64,000 bases of DNA, from contig JAWHQI010000064.1 in the NCBI GenBank assembly GCA_033032865.1, positions 8,618,001 through 8,682,000 of the forward strand, given 5' to 3'. This DNA comes from Dactylorhiza incarnata. Lineage: Eukaryota > Streptophyta > Magnoliopsida > Asparagales > Orchidaceae. The translations under genes were made by a program, and so were the position numbers. Below are positions 54,356-64,000 of the stretch, one piece after another; within the stretch, counting starts at the first letter, position 1; each line of letters begins with the position of its first letter. The notes below the pieces were generated by a model. It saw nothing but the letters and a program-made list of their open reading frames with translations. It was not told the origin of the DNA and searched no databases.

Positions 54356-56397
54356 CTAGTTGTTTTTGACCCAGACTACCTTGGGTCCTTTTGAATTACC
54401 ACAAAACTCTGAAATAAAAGACATTTCAGGATGGTCCTTATAACCTTTTGGATGATATCTCCTTGGAGGAATTATCCATTCAGTGAAAGGTTTGTAAGTA
54501 TGTGAAGAAAAAGAATTCTTTAAATTTTCTGTATATCTTTTGTTCGACGAACTGGGCTGAGTTCGTCGATCGCCGTTCGACGAACGGATGTGCTTTCGTC
54601 GAGCGTCGTTCGAATAATGGCTATACTAGAAATCTTTCTTCAGAGTTCGTCGATCTCCGTTCGACGAATTCGTCTGATTTCGTCGAGCTCTGTTCGACGA
54701 ATTCGGCTGAATTCCCTTATTCTTTACAGTCTTGCTTGAAATGTTTTTATTTTCATCTACAACCTCTTTGCTTTTAGCAGAGATGAATTTTATAAGTGTA
54801 GAGAGTATGTTCCTTAATTAGAGGTGGCTCACTTGATGATGCACCCAAGCCTAGTTTACCATTTAATCTGGCATTCACTGTGCTTGTAATGTCCATCAGT
54901 TTGATGCTTCTCCCATTCAGGGATTCTTCAAATTTCTGGGCCTCAGAAAGTTTATTCTCAATGAGAATGATTTATTCTCTGGAGGCAGCTAAATCTTTCT
55001 TAAGATTAGCATTCTTTTCACTTAATTTATTCATTTCAGCTAGCTTATTTCTGAGTGAGATTATTTCCTTCTCAGATTTTATTAAGTCTAAGCAAAGAAC
55101 TTTTAATTCAACTGAATTAAAATCAAAATTGGATATTACCTGATCAGTATCATTGTCTACTTCTGATTCTTCTTCATCTGAATTTTTTGCTGAGGCATTG
55201 ATAGCCATCATGCAGAAATTCTTTTCTTCTTCATTATCTTCATCATCAGAAGAGCTGGATGAAGATGCAAGATCTGACTCATAACTTGAGTCATAAATGT
55301 CCATCAAGCATTTGTCATTTTCTTTTGATTCTTCTTCATCATCAGAAGAACTTGATGAAGATTCTGATTCAGTTTCACTCCAAGTTTCTGCTACAAATCC
55401 TCTTCCCTTGTGTTTGTGCTTGTGGGAGGAAGACTTGCTGGAGTGCTTCTTGTCTTCTTTCTCTTTTCTTTCTTCTGGTTGTCTGGACATTCTGGCAGAA
55501 TGTGTCCAGGTTTCATGCAACCGTAACAAATAATTTCCTTAGAATTTGATTTATCATACCTTCACTTTTCTCTGGATCTGGAGTCCTTCTTTCTGAAGTC
55601 CTTTCTAGCCATCTTGTAGAACCTTTTGGCTAGAAGGCTCATGAACTCCTCATCTCTTGGAGCTTTTTCTTCTTCTTCAGTATCTTTGAAAGCTATATTC
55701 TTCTCCTTCTTTGTTGCTGGAGATGGAGTGGACTGTTCAGCTTCTCTGGATTTGACAAGCTGCTCATAGGATTTGAGCTTGCCAAATAGAGTCTCAGTAT
55801 TAATCTCATTGAGGCTCCTGGCTTCCTTGATTGGCCAGCTCCTAGAGTCTTATGTGCTGGGTAAGCACATAAGGATCTTATCATTGATCTCAGTGAAAGA
55901 GATCATTTTATCCAAGGTCTTCAACTCATTAATTATGAGGTTAAGCCTATTGTACATATCAGCTACTATTTCAGATTCTCCCTTTTTGAAATTCTTATAT
56001 TGAGAAAAGAGATGGGATCTTCTGTCTTTTCTTTCATCAGTTGATCCTTCAACCATATTGTTGAGTGAGATCCATATTCTTCTTGCAGAAGTGCATTCTA
56101 CCACTTTCTGAAAAATGTCATCAGCCATTGTTTGTGCTAGAATGTTCATTGCCTTTGCATCTGCACTTCTTTGCTTTTTTTGTGCATCTGTCCACTCAGG
56201 TGGGGGAAAACATTGTTCTTTGCTGGTGGTTCAGCACTTGTTGTTGCTGTAGGTGTTGGAGGTCCTGTCAAAATCACATTGAAGATTTCCTCATCAATAG
56301 AATTCATGTACAACCTAATCCTTGCCTTCCATAGTGCAAACTTACTGAGATTGCACATAGGAGGTCTTGTGCTAGAATATTCTTTGTTTTGTGCCAT
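54356..56397 (-). pseudogene. Copia-B2 gag, complete length but frameshifted
   Basis: ATG 56,397 opens MAQNKEYSSTRPPMCNL and LWKARIRLYMNSIDEEIFNV, the N-terminus missing from B1. A shift near 56,205 separates the AMNILAQTMADDIF core. Stops occur at about 55,848 and 55,560, and the knuckle CYGCMKPGHILPEC lies at about 55,500-55,540 (Met for Arg). The acidic Ser-rich middle (54,972-55,529) and the SSNGDRRT-type dyad-coded segment (54,540-54,720) follow. It ends at TAG 54,356-54,358, 20 nt before TGTGCAG. Confidence 0.83.
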
Positions 56398-56483
56398 GAG
56401 TTTTTAGGAAAATAAAACTCTAAAAATAAATTAAGATCTAATTGATCTTTATGATTCAGGTGTTAGCCTGTAAAAATCAACTA

Positions 56484-56558
56484 CCCTCTGATACCAATTG
56501 AAAGTGCAATTGAGTATCAGTTGAAGGTGATTAATATAATCAACCTGCTTTGATACCA
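56484..56558 (-). other. duplicated primer-binding site, Copia-B2
   Basis: Complements TGGTATCAAAGCAGG (56,544-56,558) and TGGTATCAGAGGG (56,484-56,496), the same arrangement as in B1, so the duplication predates the tandem pair. Confidence 0.7.
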
Positions 56559-56560
56559 AT

Positions 56561-58086
56561 TGAAGGAGAGCTTAGATCTTAATATTACTCTAGAGGGGGG
56601 TGAATAGAGTATTAAAACTTTTTCCCTTAATTTTATAGCTAAATTAAATTAGTGATATATATATGTGTATATTGAGTGATTTATAAAAACTAAATAAAAT
56701 AAATCAGCACAGCAACAAAAAACAAATAAATTCACAGGCACAAAGACACAAGGATTTTATAGTAGTTACCCAATAAATCTGGGTACGTCTACTCTTCTAC
56801 CACACTTGGTAGGATCCACTAGGTTTTTGATCAGGTTCCCTAGCACCAAGGGATTTTTGATCAGGTGTCTACACACCAAAGAGTTTTTGATCAGGTACTC
56901 TAACCAAACCACAGGTTTTTGTTCAGGTGCCCTGTTACCAAGAGGTTAACTTTTGAAGGGAGTTAAAACCCTGTACAAGATGGAATAAGAAGGTTAAGAA
57001 GTTCTTCTCTGTCAACAATCTGAGAGAAGACTCTAGTGGATGATGGTGTAAAGCTCCCCCTGTCTGATTGAAATTCTTGACAGCTTGATGATGGAGCTTT
57101 CTCTTGAATGAAATTATCTTCCTTGATAAGCTGATGAATCTGAGAGACAGATGTTCCTCAGATTATTGTTGCTCTATAGAAGATTTGAAACTTGCAGCAG
57201 AAAGACTGAGAGAATGATCTTGAAAATGTTCTCAGAGAATGAGATGCTGCTTGAGGAAGATAAACTTTTCTTTTTCCGTTCTGAATATTTTCTCTAGACT
57301 GAAGCACTGATATTTTCTATCTGTGTGTATTTCTGTCTTCTTCTTGGTATTCTATTTTATTTTTAGAAAACGACTGATTTGAATTTCAAAATCTCTCTGA
57401 ATAGGAATAGAATAATCTGCAATAAATTCTTTCCTTGGAACTATAACTGATTCAGCCAATCTTAATTCCTTTCCTTTTCCATAATAAATGATATCCTTTT
57501 CCAACATGCCAAAATGCTATTTTATCTCGAGAGAAGGAATTGGAAAGAGAATAAAATTAAAGGAGGATAAAACTTGTCTTATCTAGAAGAATAACTCCAA
57601 ATGAAGAATAAAACTGAATCTAAAGGAAGAACTGAGTTCAGAGAAATAGAATGACTGATCTGAACAATCTGAGAGAAAATTCGTCGAGCTCAGTTAAGAT
57701 TTCGTCGACCTGAAGGAAGAGTTTGTCGAACTGGACATCTGGTAGAGATTCGTCCAACATAGACTGGAGTTCATCGATCTCAATATAGAGTTCGTCGAAC
57801 TAAGGAATTCGTCGACCTCTGAGCCGCTGAGAACTGAAGATCGTCGACCGCTGAGACTGGAGCACGTCATTCGTCAAACACAGAGAGAAGGCCGTTCGTC
57901 GAACGCAGAGAACAGTTCGTCAAACCCAGTGTAGAGTTTGTCAAACGCAGAAACTTAGAGAAATTCTAAGTTCTAGCTATCTTATCATCCTAAAACTATG
58001 ACCTTAGACTATACAATGGGGGTTAACTTGATCCTAGTCAACACATAGTAATCCTAGCCCAAATCAGTAATTGGGTTGTTCCAACA
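56561..58086 (-). repeat. 5' LTR of Copia-B2 (1,526 bp)
   Basis: Same ends as the central LTR (TGAAGGAGAG at 56,561, TTCCAACA at 58,086). The U5 block has only six G (56,594-56,599). Relative to the central LTR it carries a roughly 60-bp insertion near 57,295-57,360. The dyad cluster is at 57,670-57,960. Confidence 0.87.
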
Positions 58087-58568
58087 AATTGGCATGCCAA
58101 TTTGCAGTATCTAGAATCGAGGGGGTAGAGGACGAAGTCATTCTTCTTCACTTACTTTTTCTTTTTCACAACCTGATAGAGTGTGAATTAATTAAGTGCA
58201 ATTCAACACATGGAGATGAGTGTAATGAAAACTGTAGGGCTGGATTTTTTTTTCATTTATTCAAAATTATTCTTATTAGAGAACTTTGGTAGATTTATAA
58301 CTTGATGTAGAAACTCCATACATGGTTGACATTACATATTTGCCGTTACATAAGTCGATCAACCTACTCATTATTCTTTTTACATATATCTTTTGTATGG
58401 ATGCGCACTCTGGAGAATTCTGCACTCTGTAAAATTAAATTAGCTCTCTTAGTATCTTGTGCCTGATTAATTATGCTAATCAAGGCTGATGTTACCACCG
58501 CATCCAACACCCGTGCATCTCACCTATTTAATGTATCCATTAATTACTGTTTTCCTATAAAAGGCAAT
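58087..58568. other. non-coding sequence between Copia-B2 and the Harbinger element
   Basis: AT-rich and apparently unique; no domain-bearing ORF, RNA gene or terminus was recognised. It may be flanking sequence into which both elements inserted. Confidence 0.45.
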
Positions 58569-59032
58569 GGTCTGTTTGGGAGAGCTGCTGCGGATTGAAA
58601 AGATGCTGATTGAATAGAGCTCATTAGATAGAGCTCTTTGAGGAGCTGTTTTGAAATGCTGCAGGCTGTTTGGATGGTCTGTGTATAAGCGCTGATTGAA
58701 CAGAGCTCTTTCAAATAAAACTGTTTGGTAGAACAGCTTTTTGAGAGCTGTTTTTTTAAACGAAAATATTAATATATATTGTTCTCAAACATTAAAACAT
58801 ATCAATAAAAATAAATATTGTACTCAAATATAACATGAAATGGTAGGTTCTCTGGTGTGTTCGTTCCACTTTATTCAATCATTACTCGTTACCTGCACAA
58901 TAAAAAAATTTGTTATTTCTCATACTTTTGTTTAATATGATTTCAAGAGTTTGTTAAAAAGATGATCTGAAATTTTACCTGCGGGTGTTGTACACTTCTT
59001 CAGCAATACTATCTCATACAATAGACATATAA

Positions 59033-60285
59033 TTAGATCCCCATCATCAAACATATCAGTCTCAATATCATCCTCTGTTGTTTGATCATCATCCTCTGGT
59101 ATGAGTCATCAGCATTGCAAGCATTAAATTCTGGGTCCCATCGAGATGGATGTCTATGAATGAAGTTATGCAATGTCGTGATCGCTAACACAATTGAACG
59201 TTGTTTCTTGAAATTGTACTGAAGCATTTTTTGAAGAATCTGCCACTTTTTCTTCTAGACTCCAAACGTCCGCTCTATCACACTTCGAAGAGATGAATGC
59301 GCCTTATTGAAATGCTCATGTCTGCCATGGACGGAGCAACTCCCGCGTGCAAAATCTGCCAAATGATATCTTGTTTCGGGATATGGTTTTAAATAGCCCG
59401 TCTTTAATGGATATCCAACATCCACTAAATAATATTTACCTGTAATTACTTGTTATGTCAAACGTAATAATATTATAGCGAATGATTAAAGCATATACGA
59501 TCATTTATTACACAAATTACCTTGAGGAGGATGTGGAAAATGTAGCCTATCATCTGACAATGCGCGCGCAAAGATACGACTATCATGAGCAGATCCTTCC
59601 CACCCAGCCAATGCAAATGTGAAGCACATATTGAAATCACAAACAACAATCACATTTTGCATTGTTGTGCCATGACGTCCAATATATCTAACTTGATCAT
59701 TAATGGGTATCCTCGCATCAACATGTGTTCCGTCAATTGCACCAATGCAGTCCTTAAAGAATGGCATGTAACGTGCATCATATCTTATTTCTGCAGGTGT
59801 TTCTCTAAATTGACGATCACAATTGGTTTTATAACCTCAACTGACAGTAGCAATAATGATTTAAGTCCTTTTGAAAAAAATATGCTTATAGTTTCAGTTG
59901 AGTGTTGAAAGCGCTCTTTTGTTAATCTAATAGAGCCTCCTTGTGCTAGGATGTACAATGTAATTCCTAGGATTTCTCTTGAGGTTGTGCGTTGTGATCC
60001 TTGTAATTCATGATCGTTTTCTAGCTTTCGAAGCAAGTCAATAAATATTCACTTTGACATTCTGAAAGCGTCATGAATTCTATCCGGGTGCCCTTCAAGC
60101 AACTCTTTCAACCATTTATCCGCTGTTTGAGTAGACGTCATGCATGGTCTCTTCTCCCGTATGCAATTATTTATCTCATCTATTGTTGAGATAACTTAAT
60201 TACAGTATTCAACATACCATACCCTTTCTGGAGAAAGACAAGACGAATTTTCGGAATCGTCACTGGTCGAGTCATGTGCTTCCAT
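59033..60285 (-). pseudogene. HARBI1-like DDE transposase
   Basis: ATG 60,285 opens MEAHDSTSDDSENSS. The N-terminal region has MTSTQTADKWLKELLEGHPD and IFIDLLRKLENDHEL, then SREILGITLYILAQGG. DDE residues: Asp in CIGAIDGTHV (59,732-59,734), Asp in GSAHDSR (about 59,582-59,584), Glu in RSVIERTFGV (59,273-59,275). An 81-bp intron (59,440-59,520, GTAATT...ACAG) joins PPQG to KYYLVDVGYP. C-terminal text is TTLHNFIHRH. Breaks: TAA near 60,200, TGA for Trp near 60,053, a one-base loss near 59,822, TAG for Trp near 59,259, and a C-terminal shift near 59,100. This family cuts and pastes the element together with the Myb partner. Not functional. Confidence 0.85.
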
Positions 60286-60571
60286 TACCTAAAAGAAACA
60301 CAACAAATCAGGAAGCAATTTATTTTAAGATAAAAACATCACAACAAAAATAGAAACATGACAAAAAAAACATAAATTTAGTTTAAGAAGGAAACATCAC
60401 AGAATAGCCTTAATAAAATAGAAACATGACAACACAGTGCATGAATTATGTCTAACCAAATTTCATTACAGAATAGTTTTAATAAAATAGTAACATGATA
60501 AAAAACACCACGTAGTCTTCTGATAAACAATAAACACAAAACACATCGCACAGCTGCCTAAAATGACCCGA

Positions 60572-61395
60572 TCACTGTATCATGTTCTCAAAAGCACTTT
60601 TGATCCACCATACCCTATCCTCCTCCGATATGTTAATGAAAATTTCTCTATTATTTTTGTCTTTGATATGGTTCAAAGCAAAGTTATATAAACTCAAATT
60701 TTCACGTATCTCTTGCATCTTGCAGATCAAGTCCACTGCCTCCTTGATTGTGACAATTGGTGGTGGCTTCTCCGCTAGTACAGATGCACGTAACTCACCC
60801 ATCTAGGAAAGAGCCACTCCTTTATTCTTTCCCAGTCTTCTTCGTTTACTAGTGGAGGTGGAGGTATTGCTAATATTGGTTGATGAATCAAGTCGTTGCA
60901 CCTCCAAGTTTTCTACTGTATTGTCTTCTTCGTCAGAAATGTGCTCCACATCAGGTGGTACACTGCCAATTGATGGAGCCCAAGAATCTTCACCTGTAGC
61001 AACCACTTGACTGAACGTAATATTCAATTTCTCCTCTAACTCGGGCGCAATACCAGCAAATCGAAATTTTTTGGCAGCAGGTACAACCTATACATAAACA
61101 GTTATAATAGTATTACAAAAAGTTTTAGTTTAAATTATAATGTGTTTAAATTTAATGAGTTTTATGTTACCTTAATTTTATCCTCCCACCACTGATCGGA
61201 TGCTGCAATGGTTCTCTTCTCCTGGTTCCATCCCAAACCGGTCTCTCCATGTTTTAGTTCTTTCCACAACTTCCAGTCTTTCTTAAGATGGTCCCACTTA
61301 TTCTTCATTTGCAATCGATCGTAGTTTTTGCCAGTACGCTGTTTAAAAGATCCAATCAAATTTTTCCAACCATCTTTGCTGAAGTGGGTGGTAGG
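60572..61395 (-). pseudogene. Myb/SANT-like partner protein of the Harbinger element, 5' end lost
   Basis: The first visible exon (61,171-61,395) has THFSKDGWKNLIGSFKQRTG, NKWDHLKKDWKLWKELK and ASDQWWEDKIK, the spaced Trp and basic pattern of the Myb_DNA-bind_3 domain (PF12776). An intron at 61,088-61,170 (GTAACA...TATAG, 83 bp) leads to PAAKKFRFAGIAPELEEKL, an acidic middle and basic SKRRRLGKNKG. TAG at about 60,803-60,805 interrupts before the C-terminal helix region (KEAVDLICKMQEIRENL), which ends at 60,572. Upstream the reading frame runs into CA repeats, so the first residues of the domain and the start are missing. In active relatives this protein binds the ends and helps the transposase. 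Confidence 0.8.
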
Positions 61396-61750
61396 CACAC
61401 ACACAAAAACACATATATACATACAAAATACACATTCATATATGAACACACACATATGCAAGCATACATATACACCCATACACACACATATATACATACA
61501 CAAACACATATATACATACAAAATACACATTCAAACATACACACACACACACACACACATATAGAAGCATACATATTCACCCACACAAACACATATATAC
61601 ATACACACACAAACACATATACATACAAAATACACATTCATATATGCACACACACACACACACATATGCAAGCATACATATACACCCATACACACACATA
61701 TATAGATACACACACAAACACATATATACATACAAAATACACATTCAAAC

Positions 61751-61817
<67 letters not shown>

Positions 61818-62028
61818 AGCATACATATTCACCCCCCCCCCCCCCCACACACACATATATACATACACACACAAACACATATATACATACAAAATACACA
61901 TTCATATATGCACACACACACACACACACACACATATATGCAAGCATACATATACACTCATACACACACATACATACACACACACACACACAAACACATA
62001 TATACATACAAAATACACATTCATATAT

Positions 62029-62086
<58 letters not shown>

Positions 62087-62575
62087 AAGCATACATATTC
62101 ACCCATACACACACATATATACATACACACACAAACACATATATACATACAAAATACACATTCAAACATACACACACACATATACAAGCATACATATTCA
62201 CCCACACACACACATATATATACATACACACACAAACACATATATACATACAAAATACACATTCATATATGCACACATACACACACATATGCAAGCATAC
62301 ATATACACCCATACACATACATACATACACACACAAACACACACATACACATACACACACAAGCACATATATACATACAAAATACACATTCATATATGCA
62401 CACACACACACACACACACATATGCAAGCATACATATTCACCCATACACACACATATATACATACACACAAATAAATATATACAAACAAAATACACATTC
62501 AAACATACACACACAAACACATACAAGCATACATATTCACCCCCCCCCCCCCCCACACACACACACATATGTACA
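61396..62575. repeat. 1.2 kb CA/TG-rich compound microsatellite with higher-order units
   Basis: Blocks of (CA)n alternate with a recurring segment containing GCAAGCATACATAT, ACATATATACATAC and AAAATACACATTCA. The last marker occurs ten times, spaced about 90-155 bp apart. Two unit types alternate irregularly (TTCATATATGCAC and TTCAAACATAC). Pure (CA)n runs reach about 60 bp (61,753-61,811 and 62,029-62,082). C runs of about 15 replace CCC at 61,832-61,846 and 62,540-62,554. Frames rich in Thr/His or Val/Cys across it are low-complexity artefacts. Confidence 0.9.
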
Positions 62576-63078
62576 TACCATACATCCAGAAAAAACAGAG
62601 AGTAGATAAATAAATCTGTCATGAGTTCAAAAAAAACATCCAGAAAATATTGATTTTATAAGGAAATGAAATCCAGAAAAAACATCTAGGGCTACCATAC
62701 ATCCAAAAAAAAGCCATTACAAGAGGAAAGGAGGAAGAGAAGAAGATGCTTACAGTGAGGAGAAGAAGAAGATGCTCTCGTGCAGATCTCCCTCTCACAG
62801 TCGGAGCTAGGGCTTCGAAATCACAGTCGGATAGGGCTCGGGAAGGAGGATCTGGGCGGGATAGGGCTCGCCGGAGGGAGGAGAGACAGACGGAGAAGGA
62901 AGGAGCACCTCACCAGAGGAGGGAGCACCGGACGGGCGGGATCGGGACGGAGGTGCAATGATCTGCGCGGAATCGGGACGAGAACGGGAGGTCGGGGGTA
63001 GAATTAGGAGAGCTATTTGCGGGGAGCGATCCCTAAACCGCGGAAGTGGATCCGAGCGAGCTTCTCACGGATAGCTAT
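62576..63078. other. 5' region of the Harbinger genes, no convincing gene
   Basis: A-rich then purine and GC-rich sequence, with many GGAGG and GGGATAGGGCTCG repeats (62,822-62,872). It could hold the leader and first exon of the Myb gene, but no reading frame resembles the missing N-terminus. Confidence 0.4.
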
Positions 63079-63196
63079 TTTAAAATAAGTGCTCCCCAAA
63101 GAGCACTTTAGAAGAGCTGTTTCAAACACCTAAAAAACAGCTCTGGCGATTGAAAAATCACTTCTCAATCCGCCAGAGCTGTCCCAAACAGGCCCT

Positions 63197-63511
63197 TATC
63201 TTTGTATCTGCATTAATAATCAATCAAGAAGTAAAACCACCATTAGTAAAACCAGTGAGTTATATTGCTTTTCTATTCCTCTTTGCATCTCTGTTTGACT
63301 ATCACACTCAAACAGAGATAGCTCAGTGCCCCTCGGCGAATGGGGATGCCATTTTTACCGCTCAGTTTTCGTTCTATTTTTGGCCTTTCTACTTATTACC
63401 CCTTTATTTGACTTTTCAAATAGATATGACTTCAATCCCCAACAAAAATCTCTTTATCTCGAACAAAATACTCCTAATCTTCATTTTTTTAGCAGTTTAA
63501 ACTTTTAGGCT
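63197..63511. other. AT-rich sequence right of the Harbinger element
   Basis: A plus-strand frame of 116 codons crosses the element edge and is hydrophobic in its second half, but I recognise no family. It is probably flanking DNA. Confidence 0.4.
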
Positions 63512-63574
63512 TTATTTGGCGCGGCGTTGGCGGGCGGAAAGAGAGGGAGCAAATGGCGGGATCGAACCGGAGGC

Positions 63575-63760
63575 GGGGGGGGGGGGGGGGGGGGGGGGGG
63601 GGCCGCCGGGTTCCACTCTGGTATGAGGGGGAAAAAAGGGGGGAGGGGGGGGGGGAGAAAAAAGAAAAAGAGGGGGAGGAGAAAAAAGAGGGGGAGGAGA
63701 GGGAAAGGGGGAGGGAGAAAGAAAAAAGAGGGAAAGGAAGAAAAAATGAAGGGAGGGAGG
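63575..63760. repeat. G28 run followed by a purine-only tract
   Basis: 28 consecutive G (63,575-63,602) precede about 140 bp almost entirely of G and A on the plus strand (63,625-63,765). Such tracts can form G-quadruplex or triplex structures and are also prone to length error in assemblies. Confidence 0.85.
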
Positions 63761-63794
63761 GAGAGAACGCGGCCACAATTTGCGAAAGATAGAC

Positions 63795-64000
63795 ATTTGG
63801 CTCTCCGCGGAGATCCAAATGGCTCTCCGCGGAGATCCAAATGGCTCTCCGCGGAGAGCCAAATGGATCTCCGCGGAGAGCCAAATGGCTCTCCGCGGAT
63901 ATCTAAATGGATCTCCGCGGAGAGCCATTTGGATCTCCGGGGAGAGCCATTTGGATCTCCGCGGAGAGCCATTTGGATCTCCGCGGAGAGCCATTTGGAT
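63795..64000. repeat. 22-bp palindromic tandem repeat, continues past the window
   Basis: About nine units, each with a CTCCGCGGAG core (often CTCTCCGCGGAGAG, a perfect palindrome), spaced 22 bp. The spacer is CCAAATGG up to about 63,910 and CCATTTGG afterwards, so the array changes orientation inside. The last unit is cut by the window edge. Confidence 0.9.

Larger units (their letters stand above)
46469..58086 (-). mobile_element. Copia-B2, full-length Sirevirus-like copia element, right member of a tandem pair
   Basis: LTRs at 46,469-47,957 and 56,561-58,086 bound an 8.6 kb internal region with gag, protease, integrase, RT, RNase H, two downstream reading frames and a polypurine tract. 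The right flank is AATTG (58,087-58,091). On the left the internal region of B1 follows directly, so no duplication is expected. Long LTRs, integrase before RT, and extra 3' genes support the Sirevirus group. All genes carry disabling changes. Confidence 0.86.
58569..63196 (-). mobile_element. PIF/Harbinger DNA transposon, decayed, 4.6 kb
   Basis: The left end GGTCTGTTTGGGAGAGCTGC and the right end (complement GGGCCTGTTTGGGACAGCTC) are imperfect inverted repeats that continue to GCGGATTG on both sides. The GG-CTGTTTGG start is typical of plant PIF/Harbinger elements. Both family genes are present on the minus strand: HARBI1-like transposase (59,033-60,285) and Myb/SANT protein (60,572-61,395). 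TTA follows the right end, as expected for the family's 3-bp target, but a matching left copy is not clear. Many AGAGCT(C/G) subterminal motifs occur at 58,615-58,755 and 63,079-63,180. Confidence 0.78.

Noticed and set aside
61288..62622. Long Thr/His-rich plus-strand and Val/Cys-rich minus-strand frames (up to about 395 codons)
   Set aside because: They are translations of CA/TG repeats in which stops cannot occur. Only the Myb-like end at 61,171-61,395 has real sequence complexity.
62746..62961. Arg-rich plus-strand frame near the right end of the Harbinger element
   Set aside because: It is driven by purine-rich GGAGG repeats, is on the opposite strand to both element genes, and matches no known domain.
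63489..63994. Minus-strand frames of 131-160 codons at the right edge
   Set aside because: They consist of the 22-bp repeat plus Pro/Ser/Phe runs from the G and purine tract. There is no protein-like pattern.
1..64000. CRISPR-like reading of the regularly spaced repeats
   Set aside because: The 89-bp and 22-bp arrays are head-to-tail satellites without unique spacers, and the surroundings are plant nuclear retroelements.
1..64000. tRNA or rRNA genes
   Set aside because: Only the short tRNA-complementary primer sites of LTR elements were seen; no cloverleaf-capable gene or rRNA-like stretch was recognised by eye.

Overview
This is nuclear DNA from a flowering plant, and it looks like gene-poor, repeat-dense chromatin. 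I see no intact host gene. Almost every supported feature is part of a plant transposable element: Ty3/gypsy elements of the Tat and chromovirus types, Sirevirus-like Ty1/copia elements, and a PIF/Harbinger DNA transposon with its usual two genes. The exact plant lineage cannot be told from the sequence.

Nested layout, oldest host first. A chromovirus-type Ty3/gypsy element on the minus strand (5' LTR 36,831-38,935, gag, protease, start of RT) was hit twice. A 1.04 kb LTR now solo (34,195-35,233, perfect 5-bp duplication) split its protease. A Tat-lineage Ty3/gypsy element (5' LTR 32,810-33,539) split its RT, and fills everything from there to position 1, with its 3' LTR off the left edge. 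In Tat order the element has gag, protease, RT, RNase H, a second (archaeal-type) RNase H and integrase on the minus strand (27,359-32,775). Next comes a 3' untranslated region made of an 89-bp tandem array, then an antisense gene of the 'putative gypsy type transposon' family with its own TATA box on the plus strand (329-2,380). The array was later interrupted by a composite copia fragment (3,238-4,800), by Copia-A (6,080-17,016) and by Copia-P (18,598-27,250). Removing these three inserts makes one array of about 35 units.

Copia-P is abnormal: its two LTRs point in opposite directions, each followed by gag, and the two halves meet at a 6-bp microhomology inside RT, yet the whole is flanked by a perfect 5-bp target duplication. 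Right of the chromovirus, 40,412-58,086 holds a tandem pair of Copia-B elements sharing one LTR (B1 lacks its 3' end; B2 is full length but disabled). Then 58,569-63,196 is a decayed PIF/Harbinger element (HARBI1-type transposase plus a Myb/SANT protein) containing a 1.2 kb CA-rich array. The window ends in a G28 tract and a 22-bp palindromic tandem repeat.

Most interesting: in Copia-A and Copia-B the extra 3' gene (env-like position) is preceded by a TATA box about 100 bp from its ATG, and upstream of that by a dense cluster of TCGACGAA/TTCGTCGA dyads. The same dyads crowd the LTRs. This suggests an internal promoter built from the same cis-element as the LTR. In Copia-B the same dyads also run through the gag coding sequence. 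At the gag-pol border all four readable copies (three families) have a gag stop followed 13-20 nt later by a splice-acceptor-like TGCAG|G.

Boundaries of LTRs, target duplications, frameshifts and motif positions were read by eye. Family names rest on recognised motifs and not on database searches.
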